A stretch of 64,000 nt of DNA from Lumnitzera littorea (GCA_024138015.1 JAMXBB010000012.1:23696991-23760990), one strand, 5' to 3'. Shown: positions 20,700 to 32,865, numbered from the stretch's first letter. Notes: generated by a model not told the origin, from the sequence alone. Numbers and translations are program-made.

Positions 20700-21690
20700 C
20701 GACCTTAGAGTACTTAACCTCGGGCTTTAGGAGGAAATGACTAATGTAGTATACAGGTTTATGCTCCCTTCATTCATCCTTGACTAGTACAGACGATAAT
20801 GCCTGATTACTAACTGTTAGGTAGAGGTATGGGTCTTCTCTTGGAACAGGCTTCGACAATATTAATGGGTGCTTTAGTATGTTTTGCAATTCCACGAAGG
20901 TGGCTTGATACTGATAGGTCCATTTAAATACTTTGGGGTTCTTAAGGATCTTGAAGAACTTTGCGCATCAAGAGACGAACTTACTCAACTCGGCTATCAT
21001 GTTAGTGAGATTTTGTACTTCCCTCATAATGGAAGGGGGCTTCATGTCCTTGTTGCTATGATCTTTTCAGGATTAGCTTCCATACTGCATCGAGTAACCA
21101 TGAAGCCAAGAAACATGTTAAAGGCCATCCCAAAAACACATTTTTGAGGATTTAACTTCATATTGTATTTCTTCATCCAATTGAAGGCCTCTTACAAGTC
21201 CTTAACGTGGTCGCCAGGTCGCTTGCTTTTGATGATCATGTCATCAAAATATACCTCCATGTTTCACCTATAGGGCTTGAACATTGGTTACCATTTGCTT
21301 CTATGTTACCCAGCATTTTTAAAGCTGAAGGGCATTACCGTATGGCAGTAAGTGCCCAAGTCAGTGATAAAAGAGGTGTGTACTTCGTCTATTAGGGTCC
21401 ATTCTAATCTGGTTGTAACCTGAGAAAGCATCCATGAAACTTAGTAAGGCATTGCTTGACATGGAGTCTACCAACTGGTTAATTCTTAGGAGAGGGAAAC
21501 AATCTTTTAGGTAGGCTTTGTTCAGGTTGATGTAATCGACGCACATTCCCTACTTCCCATTTTAATTCTTGACTAGCACAACATTTATTAGCCAAATGAG
21601 GTATTTTTCCTTTTGGACGAAGCCAACCTTCAGCAACTTCTGTACTTCTTCCTTGATCACAACTTAGCACTCTAAGGTGAAGTGTCTCTT
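20700..21690 (-). pseudogene. Tat-type gypsy reverse transcriptase
   Basis: The motifs in order are CVDYINLNKAYLKDCFPLLR, SFMDAFSGYNQIRMDPN and STHLFYH (21361-21546), then MEVYFDDMIIKSKRPGDHVK (about 21190-21262). The catalytic YFDD is intact. Frame changes separate these blocks, and a stop lies just after DHVKDL. It belongs to the gypsy Tat element and follows the protease. Confidence 0.88.
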
Positions 21691-21929
21691 CTTTCACTTT
21701 GCAGGCTAGATCTTCTCATTAATTTTGAGGTTGTGGGCATGTCAGGTCAGTTGATATGCTAAGCATGTTTGATGGTAACCATGTAAACTGATAGGCATTG
21801 GACCACAAGAGGTGAATGATGGCCTCTTTTAGCTCTAGAGGTGTCTTTATCCCGAACTTTGTAATTTGACCGGGATTATCTCCAAGTTATACCTCATTTG
21901 TCTTCTCATCTAGCTTGCCTCTCTCAACT

Positions 21930-22300
21930 AGTTTCTCCTACAATCTAATTTTCAACATGAAGATGCCGTCTCCTCTTGCCACCTTTACGTAGAGCTTCCT
22001 TGAGAGCTTCTGATCACACCAGCAATTTCCCTCCCTGGTTGGAGTAGGGAATTTAGCCTTAAGATGGAGGGATGATGTGATGATTGTAAAACTTGTGAGG
22101 CTCAGTTGTCCCAATATTACATTGTAGGAGAACGGGCAATCTACCATCGCAAACTCCATAGGTTGCCTAGTAACATTGTCGCCATTGCTATGTTCCATGT
22201 TGAGAGTGATGATGCCCTTAGGTCGGATAGTCCCCCCGTTGAAGCCAATCAGGTCATGGTGTAGTTTTATCTACATGGGCAACTTCTTTTACATCTTATC
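21930..22300 (-). pseudogene. Tat-type gypsy protease region, C-terminal part
   Basis: Open stretch 21938-22198 reads EFAMVDCPFSYNVILGQLSL, then ASSLHLKAKFPT-like text and CWCDQKLSRKLYVKVA. This is the typical end of the Tat retropepsin region (F-VVD-PS-YN-ILGR--L, HL-LKFPT, G-V-GDQ--AR-CY). The active-site DTG lies further upstream in a broken frame and was not clearly found. Confidence 0.8.
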
Positions 22301-22639
22301 ATAGGTGTATTTGAAGAGGATGTGATAGAGTTGTCGGTATTAACCATAATTTTTAGGACTTCGAATCTTGAGATCCTTGCCCTTATTACAAAGGTGTCCT
22401 GGTGAGGGGTATAAATTCCTTTGAGATTCTCATAATAGAAGAAGATAGAGGTATCCTACTTCTATCTCTTCTCCCTGACTAACATGACTTCAGATGGAAC
22501 ATTAACTAAACTATTAGAGCTTGGCCAACTCCTAGGGTAAGGTCCCCCAACCATGATGTTGATAATACTATTAGGGGCTTGGTTATTATGATGGTCTTCG
22601 TTGTCTTCTTCTAGGGCTTCCTCTATTCGTTGTCTCTAA

Positions 22640-24030
22640 GGAGCCCTCTCGCCGTAGTAATTGGCATCGGTGATATATTCTTTGAAAAGGCCTCTTTTGA
22701 TGGCATCTTTCATGGTATTTTTCAGTTGGAAGTATGCGTCCATAGTATGGCTATAATCTTCATGAAATTGACAATATTTGTCAGAATTCCTACAACTGCG
22801 GTTGCCCCTCATCTTGGTTTAGGGGCATATGCTGTAAATACTACTATATGGGTAGTCAACGCTTCTTATCTTTGGGTTTCCCCCCATTAGGGTGGCTAGT
22901 TACTTTGTCACTAAGGCAGTTCTTAACAACCCCCTTATCCTTCTCCTTCTTTCCTCCTAACCTCTTTAGGTTAACTTTACGCTTGGTATGGATGTTGTTC
23001 TCTTAATCCATGTACTTCTGGGCCCTTTACTAAAATTTGATCAGTCTTAGGTTTGCTTTGTAAATAGAGTGAAAAATATCTTTAGATGATCGTATGCCAA
23101 GCTGGGCAGTGCAAACAGCTACTCCCTCATCTAATTGAGGGATTTCAACTACAACATTGTCGAACTGTACTACAAATCCATGAAGGGTTTCCCCTCCTTT
23201 CTATCAAATTAGATATAAGGATGACATGTCCTTAAATGTGGGCTTGCTAGCTCGAAAGTTTAGACTGAAACAATGAGCGAGCTCATTAAATGATGGGATA
23301 GAGTTCTAAGGTTAATAGTTAGACCATGTTTGAACTGCCTTTCTCAGGATGCCTAGGAAGGGCTTATACATAATAGCATTGTCATGCCCATGGAGATTTA
23401 TGAGGGTACAACAATGGAGCAATTAGTTGTCTAGATCACTCGTGCTATTGTATTAGTCTAGGATCCGTTGCATGGAGCTCAAAGGAAGGACATCATCCTA
23501 GACCCCCCTAGTGAAAGGGGATTTGTTACTGGCAACTTGGCTAGCACCTTTAACAACTTTTTCTCTTCTGCTTCTCAAAGAGCCTCTTTACCATCTCATA
23601 AAATCCATTCAAGTTGACATTGTCAATCGAATGGCCTTTGTGAGTTATAGAGTAAGTAACACCCTTGTGGGAGTCGGCCACTTGTTCATTGCTAGCAAGA
23701 GTATAGTCCATAAAAGGGCGCAATAATCGTTGACCACACCTACTAATTTTACATGGCATGATGTAGTAGAGGTGCCCTGTTATACTCCTAGTAGGGGTGG
23801 CGGTTTCGATCGCTTTGGGCATCTAAAGCATCTTCAAGGGAAGGCATCTTACTTTACTTGTCCAACTCGTTTAGTTTGACCCTTAGCTCCTTGTTTTGTG
23901 CCTCCATTTTAGCACTCTTGGCCAGAAGCATCTCAAAAGTCTTCTTTAGTTGCTCTAGTTAGCGTTGGTCAATAAGGACTTAATCATTAGTTAGGTTTGC
24001 GATTCTTGTCATAGCTAAGTAGGTCAATTG
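22640..24030 (-). pseudogene. Tat-type gypsy gag
   Basis: The readings MPKAIETATPTRSITGHLYY, FMDYTLASNEQVADSHKGVT and DNVNLNGFYEMVKRLFEK (23550-23822), and upstream KSAKMEAQNKELRVKLNELD (about 23880-23960), give the N-terminal gag with a coiled-coil start. Downstream, degenerate QLDEGVAVCTAQLGI and similar text follows. The order and content fit Tat gag. The frames are broken many times. The open frames called on the plus strand here are shadows. Confidence 0.7.
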
Positions 24031-24060
24031 CGTTAGGAGAAATAAAGTGTTTGGTGGTTT

Positions 24061-24670
24061 TAACAGTAAAATGAGCTTGTTGTCAATAGGATTTTGCTAG
24101 TAAAGAGTGATGATTGGGCTATACGCAAGTAGGTAACAAGTGTGCAAATCAAAGCATAGTGAGCAGTGTCTAGTTATTGTCTTGTATGATCATTCCAATG
24201 CTAAAAAGAAGGTAAATAGGAAAGCTAGAAAACTTAGAGTAAGGTAACTGTACAAAGAAGTTAAAGCGATTTACCATTAGAATGCTTGGGCTATTTGCAA
24301 AGAAGGGTCGTCATGAATCTAAAAGCATGTTTAGTATATTGACACATCCACTAAGTCTAATAAGTGGGATTGTGCATGCCATTATGTTCCAAAATTGTAA
24401 GGATGTGGTTGTTCCCAAGTCTTGGAGTCCTATCCGCTCGTCATGTGACTATTATGACCATCGAGTGTTAGAAAGTGTCTAATCCTTGTATGGAAACTCC
24501 TCAAGCAAGTCAATCACTAAGCACAATAGGTCAGATGCTAATAGATTACATTGGCCTTAACCTCAATTAGATCAACTTAATGTAAAACAATCGGTGCAGA
24601 CCTATAAGACCAACATCTAAAATTACCTGTCCACAATATCCATACACACAAGAAGACCCACCAAGTACAA
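24061..24670. other. No identifiable gene
   Basis: About 600 bp between the start of the Tat gag and the tRNA-like sequence. It may be the 5' UTR or LTR of that element, but neither a TG...CA boundary nor a primer site was found. Confidence 0.3.
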
Positions 24671-24745
24671 GGACCCAAGTGGATTTGAACCACCATCCCT
24701 AACCCATAATGGGCTCAGCTGCTCTACCAATTGAGCTATGGATCC
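24671..24745 (-). tRNA. tRNA-like sequence (copy 2), probably a pseudo-tRNA or SINE head
   Basis: The 75-nt minus-strand sequence has a full 7-bp acceptor stem (GGATCCA with TGGGTCC), a D-arm GCTC-AATTGGTA-GAGC, and a T-arm GGTGG-TTCAAAT-CCACT, so internal A and B promoter boxes are present. The segment between D- and T-arms is 3-4 nt too long. Its only hairpin is AGCCC-ATTAT-GGGTT, with a 5-base loop in place of a 7-base anticodon loop, so no anticodon can be assigned with confidence. Translation through it gives the SIAQLVEQ-type peptide that tRNA genes typically produce. It shares its 5' part with 311-384. Confidence 0.5.
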
Positions 24746-25364
24746 ATCAACCACGAGACTCCTCAACATAATCCAGTTAGTTTTGCATCCAAGAAGATAA
24801 TTAATGCTCATGTCCACGGAACATATCAACTGATCTGAATTCATTTAACAGAAACGCTCGAAATCCATCGCCTTATTTATTGTGATAAGATGATACAATA
24901 ACTTTAACCTAAAGCAATTTCTCATCCTAAGACATTGTTGATCTCACAAAATTCGAACGCCCGATTTTGGCCCCTTCATGAAAGAAATTCTTAAAAATAC
25001 CACACTCCCCAATCGGTTACCTTGCAAGGGAAAAGGCTTTTCCATCAAAAGAATAAAGCACCCTTTATGAGAATGTCATTCTTTGAATCGGCGTTTATAT
25101 GCATTCTAAATTTAAGAAAATGCTATTTGTTTCATCGACAAATTAATTACGTTTAAACTTAAATAAAATTTGTAAAACTAACATCCTTTCCACTCATACC
25201 TTTAAACAAGATGTTTAAATTGATGTTTCTGTAATATACGTTGATATTTATTTATATAGGCACGGGGAGTAACATAATAGTCACAAGCCAAAATACCAGA
25301 AATGTTTTTAACACTATTTTTATAAATACTACCTAGTGCATAAAAATACATTATTTCCTGGAAA

Positions 25365-25560
25365 ATGATTTTCTTTATTAAAAAAAAAAAAAAAGGTTTC
25401 ACGGCGACAAGAGTGGCTCCCTTGCAGGGTGCCAAAAAAATTCTTACAGCAAAACCGTCATACATGTCCCATCTAACTTCTGTAGACTTCATTTCAGCAG
25501 AGACGGCCTCCGGTGTTTTAGTTCGGAACGGCACATTAAGATATTAAAAATGGAATACAG
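25365..25560. other. GC-rich island with an unexplained open frame next to a poly-A/T run
   Basis: A sharply GC-richer stretch (25398-25540) follows a 15-base A run on the plus strand. On the minus strand it reads open as FRTKTPEAVSAEMKSTEVRW, then DMYDGFAVRIFLAP and GATLVAVKP, ending in the T run. I do not recognise it. The abrupt composition change and the T run at one end could mark a short retroposed fragment. Confidence 0.3.
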
Positions 25561-25620
25561 ATAATAATAAAGAATCTTGAGATATTAAAAATCGAATACA
25601 CATAATAAAAAAGAATCTAC
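25539..25620. repeat. 41-bp tandem duplication
   Basis: AGATATTAAAAATGGAATAC... (25539-25579) is repeated as AGATATTAAAAATCGAATAC... (25580-25620) with four or five differences. Confidence 0.75.
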
Positions 25621-26285
25621 CTTAAAGCCTCAAAATCTACACATACGTCATCATCCGGAACCGCATTAAAATTTAAACTTGCGTTCCCATTACCAATGAT
25701 GACAAAACCTGAAAACCCCCGTACAAACATATGAGGAAGTCTAGAAGTAGCAAGTTAAAGAAAGCTTCTAAAACAATTATTCAAAATAATATAATAGTTT
25801 AACGTAATTATTTCTTTGGCCAACAAAAAAAGAGTAATTATCTCAATTCTATCATCTCAAACTTCAAAAGCTTAACTAACAAGTATAAGATGAACCAAAA
25901 CCATGAGCCTTTCAAAGTGGGGCAAAAAAAGGCTTCATTTGGGAAATTTGAAAAGTAAAAAAGGGTAACAACATTTATCAATATCAATAAATTAAAAAAA
26001 GTATATATTTCACTATACCATGCAGAGTCATAAAATATGCAAAGATAAAAAATTTCTCAATGTTGTTACTGATGCCTCCAAATCACTCGTTAACAGAGTC
26101 CGAAAGAGGCCCAAGGGTAAAAACTAAACACCGATATACCATATTATGACCATTCATGAAAACTTCCCACTTTTCTAGTGAAAGCGCAATAGAAATAGCA
26201 AAATGCTGAAGATAGCCCAAAAAATACTAAATAAACCACATACTTGATAAATCTCACTATCAAGAAAAAAACTCCGCATCCACTA

Positions 26286-26317
26286 CTGTGTGTGTGTGTG
26301 TGTGTGAGAGAGAGAGT
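26286..26317. repeat. Compound (TG)n(AG)n microsatellite
   Basis: About ten TG units directly followed by about five to six GA units. Confidence 0.9.
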
Positions 26318-26476
26318 AAATGCGATCAAGATCCTCAGAAAAAAGCACGGCACGTGGGGACGAAATAGACAAAAGGTCATAAAGAAGCCATGGGACAACT
26401 CATAATCTAATATCACCGCACTAAGGCGGCGACACCATCTAACCCAGAAGGCAAAGCCTCATTAAAAGACACAAAC

Positions 26477-29400
26477 CTGCACAATCCTTGGCATCTATCC
26501 CGGTAATAGTGCTGCACCATTGAAGCAGAAATACTTTATAAAATTCTCAGATGCAACCAACCAAAAATCGCTCAACTGATATTACCTAAAACTTTGAAAG
26601 AAATCTAAATCCACATGATCATCCCCTCACGCTGCTACTGCAATTCACTAAATGCAGTGATACTTGGGTCCACGTATCACAAAAGATATAATAGCGTATA
26701 CAAATTTAATGGTGGATGGAACATTCCCATGAACCAGCAAAATAGCAGAACGGATACGTCACTTGAAGATGAGCATCCTTCTTCCGAGGATCAGGCTGAA
26801 GACAAAAACTGAATGTCCCATCCTCTAGGCAAATAAATGAAGCAGCAGCCATCGTCCATCCAGAGTCACCATTGGATATACAGCTGCAGGTGAAAACAGG
26901 AACTATAAATAGGCTTCAGAAGGAACAGCATAAAATAGCAAGTCTCAAATCAAGAAATGATCACACGTAATGGCCAACCAATCCTACAGATGCACACTAA
27001 AGGATCCGATATCAGCTTGTACATGTATTAGAAAAGGAATTCCCATGAAATACTAGCGTTCAATCAATGATAATGTGGAAGTCACAAGTGTAATCATAGG
27101 TGCATCCACAATATAAGGAAAAATTTAAACACAATTTGGCGCTTCTTAACGAGAACTCCTCAAATGAAGGAACATAGACAACGCTCTTCCACAGATCCAT
27201 TGAGGCAAAGCTCAACAAATAAAAAAAACAAAAGCCAAACATGAAACATTTAAACAAGCTAGCAGGGTTGAAAAGGTTAAATCTTTAGGTTGCTTTATCA
27301 GCTCTTTAAAAGGTCTCATGCAAATAACAGTCCCCTCAATAATATAACTTTGACAATCGAGAAAACTGGAGCACATATTCCTGTGATCACAAGCACCAGA
27401 AAAAATGCTACCTTAGTACTGGACAGAAAAAAAGGATGACACAGAAAGAAGCCATTAACTTAATAAGTCCAAATTGCAGTAACACCGCATAAGAAACAGA
27501 AATTTTGTTTTTTTCAGGGTAAAAAGACTAGTAATTCTGTGAAAGCAAGAACTAAAAATTTGATCTTGTGGAGTTTGTCAATATAAAATCATACTTTGAG
27601 AATTCAAACCTTTTAATACCCATCCATGCAAAAGTAGTCATTATGCATTAGAACCACAAAAACAATTGAGCTTGATTGGAAAGGACACTGTCTGTGAAAG
27701 GAAAAGGGCCAAATATCACAATGCAAAATCATAGACATCCAAGCACCCAACATTCAACAATGGACACAAGAATAAACATTGGAGAAGCTTATGATGACAA
27801 AATAACAACCCACATGCATAGTAGTGGCCAATGCTATGTTGAGCAGTTGGCAATAATGAAAACCATTGCATTTATAATTAATCCAAACTTTTCAACTTTA
27901 TGTACTGATAACATAACCTGAGGCCTCCTAAAGAGCATAAACTAATACAAGGAAAATGCAAAACCCAAGGGAGGAAAAAAGACCATACCTCCTCAGCTGC
28001 AAATTTGCAAATCTGTTCTCTTTGGAAGTACCTTGTCCTCCTTGACCCTCAAGATGCAAACATCAGCACCAAATGGAACAAAGGGACCCAAAAGAAGTCC
28101 ATGAAACAGCATGCACAATCACTTGAAGCCTGTGGTGCAGCGAGCAAGGCTAGGATACAAACCCCTCAAAACAATTCTACACAAGGGCAGTAAATTTGCC
28201 CCTCCCTAATGTTTACAAGACAACATCTTCTGCTATTTGTATATCTTTGGCATACACTGAGATCAATTACAGATACAGTTTCTGAGATTCATGTAATGTT
28301 CCTTTCATAATTACTTTAGATGATGTATGAAGAACTACTATTATATGAAAATTGCAAAACTAAATACCACAAAGTAGGATTATTGGAGAGCATTCAGATT
28401 TGATAACAATACTTGGATCACTGCATACCCTTCATGATGAAAGATAAAAGATGATTGGAGAGATTAAGTTCCAACATTTAACCATAACAATTCAGCGTTA
28501 CAAATCTCTTGCTGCTGATATTTGGTAAGGAAATGATATCGTATCCTCTGGTTGGAAATAGGAAATGATATTGTTTCTCTGGTTGGAAACTTATTTTGCA
28601 GGTGCAGCAATATTGAATTTCATGCATCAAATTCCCAATTATACACCATAAATGGTAATAATCCATGTTCAGGTAAATACTCAATGGAACACGGGTTGTA
28701 TTGACTATAAAAATTTAAAGAATGACATAATACCTAAAATTGGTCATTGCCAAACGTATATATACAATTGATTCCAAAATTAATTTAGATGCAACAAACA
28801 TCCCTATAATCAATTTAATGAACAAAATAATAGGGCTCACAGTGAAAATTAGTGCTTTCCATATATCAACTTTCATTCATAGGAAACATGTTGTATTCAT
28901 AGCGTTTCGGTTTCAATAAGTATGAATACTTAAGAAGTTTACCATGGCATACTGTTTCAGTTTCAACATAGACGTATCCTCAAGTAGACTCTCATGACAA
29001 GGCTCTTGCACTGTATGCTTGTGACAAAAATTTTTTGGGTAAGTTAAAAAACTTCAATGGAAGCTAGACTAGTGACTAAATGCACAAATTTAGACAAACG
29101 TAATCAAATCAGCTTAAATAATAAGGTTGGTTTTATCCAGAGAAAATAGATCAAGCCTGTGTGTAATTGATTTAATTTTATCAAACAGATCTATTTAATG
29201 AAAAAGATACTATTGGTGAGGCAGAGAAACATGCAACTTATCATTTTGTGAGGCTAGATATCCATTTGGATGTCAATTGATAATAGACTAAATGGTGGAA
29301 CGATTTGTACCTTGATTCAACCACCTCTCATTTTGATTTCTCCTCCGCAGTATATACGAGTGTCCCAGGTGGTGTATAATATGAAGGATGCAGAATAGAA

Positions 29401-30455
29401 ATGCACGAAAAGTAAAGGAGGAAAAAGGGGGGAGACACGGACACCGCAGGGGGAGAGAGCCGGGGAAAATAGAACGAACATCCCGTGCCATGTCCCCCCG
29501 AAAACACAAACAAACATTTTATTAGAATATCTCTGACCTGCCATGCAAGCGCACCTGACATGGCAAAGGTCGGTCACATAACATCACTCTGTTTTTTCTT
29601 CCCACTCACATCTCACAATTTTTCTCTCTATCTTTCAACCTCTCGATGACGATTTTTTCTCCTCTCTTACAATTTTTTTTTTTTGTTTTTTGTTTCAATC
29701 TCTCACATATAATCATCACAACCGTATTATGTACACTTACATGTACTAACACATATTCTAATGGATAATGATAAAAAATTAACAAACCACTTTGCAGGTC
29801 TCAAAGTACTATAAAGCCGCAACTTCAATCATCCAAAACCGGAACCTCGCTTCATGAGAACAGAATAGACAGCAAAGCCGTCTCCAATTAGCACCTTCAC
29901 CTATAACGCCGCCTCTAGCCCGGAAAGCAGGAGTTTATTTCAAATCTATATAAATCACATGAACAAAAGAACTGCAATTGGAAAGATCGGGGGAAATTAA
30001 AGACAAGAAGTTGGAATCAACACGTACCTTGATAGAACGGCTCGAACCGTGAGAACATAATCTTGGTGCAAATTCTTCTTCTCCATATCCGACAGCTGAG
30101 AGCAATTAAAACCGAGTTATAAACAAAACATACACGAATCTCCATGATTTCATCAAGAAAATCCATCAAAAATAAAATTCGGGAAGAAAAGGGAAATAGA
30201 ATTCATCTACATACCGACAAAATCATCCGAATTCCAATGATTTCACGATCTGAAGGAAGAAAGCAGTCCACACAAGATGATATCTACAGCAAAAAGCTTG
30301 ACTTGTCTCAACGACAAGAAAAACCCTAGAAACCATACTCGATCGATAGATCGTCAACAGATCTATGCAAGTCTGGAGGACAAATCGAGAGAAGGGACTG
30401 AGAAGTTCTAGGTCGATCGATGGAGAGAGGTACGAGACGTGAAAATCTGCGTAAA
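26477..30455 (-). other. Probable spliced transcription unit, product not recognised
   Basis: Minus-strand signals suggest a real multi-exon transcript. A TATA box lies at 30485-30492, and a probable first exon runs from about 30455 to 30215 (donor GTCG/GTATGT). Exon 2 is 30095-30028 (acceptor TTGCTCTCAG, donor AAG/GTACGTG) and contains an ATG (30086) reading MEKKNLHQDYVLTVRAVLSR. Candidate later exons are near 28070-27990 (donor GAG/GTATGG), one entered at 26883 (acceptor CACCTGCAG) reading CISNGDSGWTMAAASFICLE then DGTFSFCLQPDPRKKDAH, and 26511-26477. The phases do not join into one convincing protein and I know no matching family. It could be a gene with further unseen exons or a long non-coding RNA. 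Confidence 0.4.
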
Positions 30456-30484
30456 AAGGTGACAATAATATACGTGGAAAAGGG

Positions 30485-30492
30485 TTTATATA
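30485..30492 (-). promoter_or_regulatory. TATA box of the unrecognised minus-strand unit
   Basis: TATATAAA on the minus strand, followed about 30 bases later by a C/T-rich leader with CTCTCTCC and then ordinary 5' UTR composition. It also lies upstream of a good splice donor at 30214. Confidence 0.55.
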
Positions 30493-30599
30493 CTCGAAGG
30501 AGATCTGATCAAAGGCTGTGATTGATTTTAAATATCGCAGCTGCAAGGCTGGATTTTGATTACAGTAAAACCAAATAACTATAATATTTATGAGTTTTT

Positions 30600-31270
30600 A
30601 ATTATTAGAGTTCATTCCGTGAAAAATAGTAGAAAAATAAGGTGTTTTAAATAAATTATATAAAAATGGTGTAGTAAAGAGGTGTATACTGTGCAAGGAT
30701 TTATTACAGTAAAGGCATGCAAGCATGATCCGGAATTGCGTCTTCCATAATAATATAAAAGGTATGTTCACTGAACGCATATGTTCACCGAACGCGTTTT
30801 TGGTGACCACTCTATATGGCACCAAGCTTGGAAAACCATAGTAAATGATGAAGGTATCGATCGAAAATGGAATTGTAGTCGATATTGTCCCCATTTAAAT
30901 AGTCAAAGGCTCTTCTATTCTCTTAGAGGTCAAAATTGGTGATTATAGAAGTTTTACAAAGTTTTATAGGATCAATGTCCTAATGCAATATAACGTAGTG
31001 CATCATGCTATGCCACAAGAATTATGTTCAAGTTTGACCAGCAGACCCAAGACCAATGAATACGAAACTAAGGCAACGAAGGTCTAAGTTGATGCTTATT
31101 AGTATGAAAAAAGTGATCTTCAAATAAGCTTGTTTAGTCTGATGGACTGATTGTTGCTATTGAAGCCCCATCGAAGACAATAGTCAATCGGGCCTCGATG
31201 ACAAGGCAGGTCGAGCTTAGGATTTGGCAAGCGAGATAGATATATCTATTTCATTTACGTACTAAAAGTG
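30600..31270. other. No identifiable gene
   Basis: Non-coding. A short duplicated motif GTTCAC(T/C)GAACGC occurs twice at about 30768-30799. Confidence 0.4.
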
Positions 31271-31274
31271 TGTT

Positions 31275-31440
31275 TCTTAGATGTGCCTTCAGTCTTACCA
31301 ACTAGGCATGTTCCTTGAGCGTACCTTTAATGTTACACTGTTAGCAACTCTACTCGGCCCTTAAGCGCATCTTTAATGTCACTATTGCGCACCTTCAGCA
31401 TCATTACTAAGCACCTTCACTTCACGCTTTATACTTCCCT
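31275..31440. repeat. Short interspersed direct repeats
   Basis: The motif CTT-AG-G-(C/T)(A/C)-CTT(T/C)A-TNTTAC occurs at about 31277, 31316 and 31362, with a weaker fourth copy at about 31385. Spacing is unequal (about 39, 46 and 23 bp), so it is a scrambled or decayed tandem array. Confidence 0.45.
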
Positions 31441-32239
31441 TAGTTAATTGCTTTCAAAATGGCGGGCTGGTTGCCTATTTCGCTCTTAAGTTCAATTCAT
31501 AAATTCAAGTATTTGCCTTCTTAGTTTTTAGCTAATATTTCGTTTATTTTTGGTAATGCTGATGTTTTTTTTTTTTTTCATTCAATGTATTACCTACAAA
31601 AAGTATTATCGTAGCGGGTTGGCTTAAATGATTCACTAAACAACCAACTGAACCTATTAAAAGTAGGTATAGTACATAAAAAGTATATATACAGTAAACT
31701 ATTAGTAATAAGTAGACAGCAATATAGTATGAAACATCATTTATAGATACCATTTACATAATGAGTAATAAATGTCGAGAATATATAATAATTAAATTAA
31801 GTAATAAAAATGTAGCTATTTACAACTACTTCTTTCTAGATCTAGTTAATTATTTTCTGAAATAAGCCAATAATAATGGCCTGCAAGTTGACGATCCCTT
31901 TGATGGTTGAGGCTCTGATGGCTAAGGAGAAGTATCGATGAAATGTATATGAGAAACTAAAGTAGGCAGTGACAGTGGTAGCTAGGTAACAACCTCCTTT
32001 ATATATAATGTTTGAAGCCAATTTGTGTGACGTTTATGTGGAGCTGGTAGTATCTGCTATGGATATATCTATTTGTAATCATCTAGAGTGTTAAATGAGG
32101 TATGATCGGAACTGGAGGTCATAATCTTGCCCAAGTCAATAGAATGACAAGATTCCGATACCATAGAATCGTCACCATGTCCCCAATCACGTGCCTGTGT
32201 TAGTCGACGTCCTCTTATATGAACTCTAGGACCTATACG

Positions 32240-32540
32240 TATCACATCGTACCCATACAATTTTACTTTTCAGTAGGGTATCATATCGTACCCACGTAAT
32301 TTTACTTCTTGATAGGGCATTATATCGTACCTATATAAATTCGTTTTTCGGTGAGCTGTTTTATCAAATACTATAAATGCAAGCGTAATCATACGATCTC
32401 ACTTTTTGATGAAGTGTCTTATCACATAGTATAAATGCACTACACAATTCCACTTATCGATAGGTGTTTCATCACTTACTATGGTTATAAATGTATACGT
32501 GCTTTACTAATATATGGGTAAAATCACCTACTATCTATGG
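32240..32540. repeat. Degenerate 39-bp tandem repeat array
   Basis: Units 32240-32278 and 32279-32317 are both 39 bp and share ATATCGTACCCA, AATTTTACTT and ATAGGG. Later units from 32318 to about 32540 are longer (40-58 bp) and keep TATCA-AT-(C/G)TA, an ACTT(T/A)TCGAT core and a GGTG(T) end. About six units in all. Confidence 0.65.
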
Positions 32541-32789
32541 GTTATATATATATATATTTTTACGTAACCACCGCAATTTATATAACTATATATTATCATA
32601 TGAATAATGAACAAAATGCAACATGCATATTAAAAAAATATAAACACTAAAAAAAATTATCATTTAACTACAGTTCATATGGATAATATAAATATTATTG
32701 TACTAATAATGCAATTTGTATTTTAAAAAATTATTACGGAATAAAGAATGGTCGAGGGTTTTTTGCAAATGAATTGCGAAAAATAGGGC

Positions 32790-32865
32790 CACATTGTTGC
32801 TTAGAGAGAGAGAAAATAGACCTACGCTGTTGCTCAGAGAGAGAAAATTAGAGGCGTTGAGAGAT
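32790..32865. repeat. Two-copy 34-bp direct repeat
   Basis: TTGTTGCTTAGAGAGAGAGA and TGTTGCTCAGAGAGAGAAAA occur in tandem about 34 bp apart, each followed by A-TAGA. Confidence 0.6.

Larger units (their letters stand above)
18740..24060 (-). mobile_element. Ty3/gypsy element of the Tat type, decayed, LTRs not located
   Basis: Gag, protease, reverse transcriptase, RNase H and integrase can be read in gypsy order on the minus strand from about 24030 down to 18740. The protein motifs (YFDDMIIKSKRPGDHVKDL in RT; NTLPVDRKEGKKLRYHAA in the segment before integrase; a C-terminus GKLASKWEDLVKVKENLGNG) match the plant Tat lineage. Each domain contains several stops and frame changes. I found neither LTR pair nor primer site, so the limits are those of the coding part only. 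Confidence 0.8.

Noticed and set aside
24623..24844. 73-codon minus-strand frame containing SIAQLVEQ
   Set aside because: It is translation through the tRNA-like sequence, a familiar artefact.
25202..25534. 110-codon minus-strand frame taken as a gene
   Set aside because: Half of it crosses a poly-T run and AT-rich DNA. Only the 140-bp GC-rich part is unusual, and it is reported as an unexplained island instead.
29288..29577. Three overlapping minus-strand frames (73-86 codons)
   Set aside because: Cys/Pro/Phe-rich chance frames in a GC-rich patch. They overlap in all three frames with no family resemblance.
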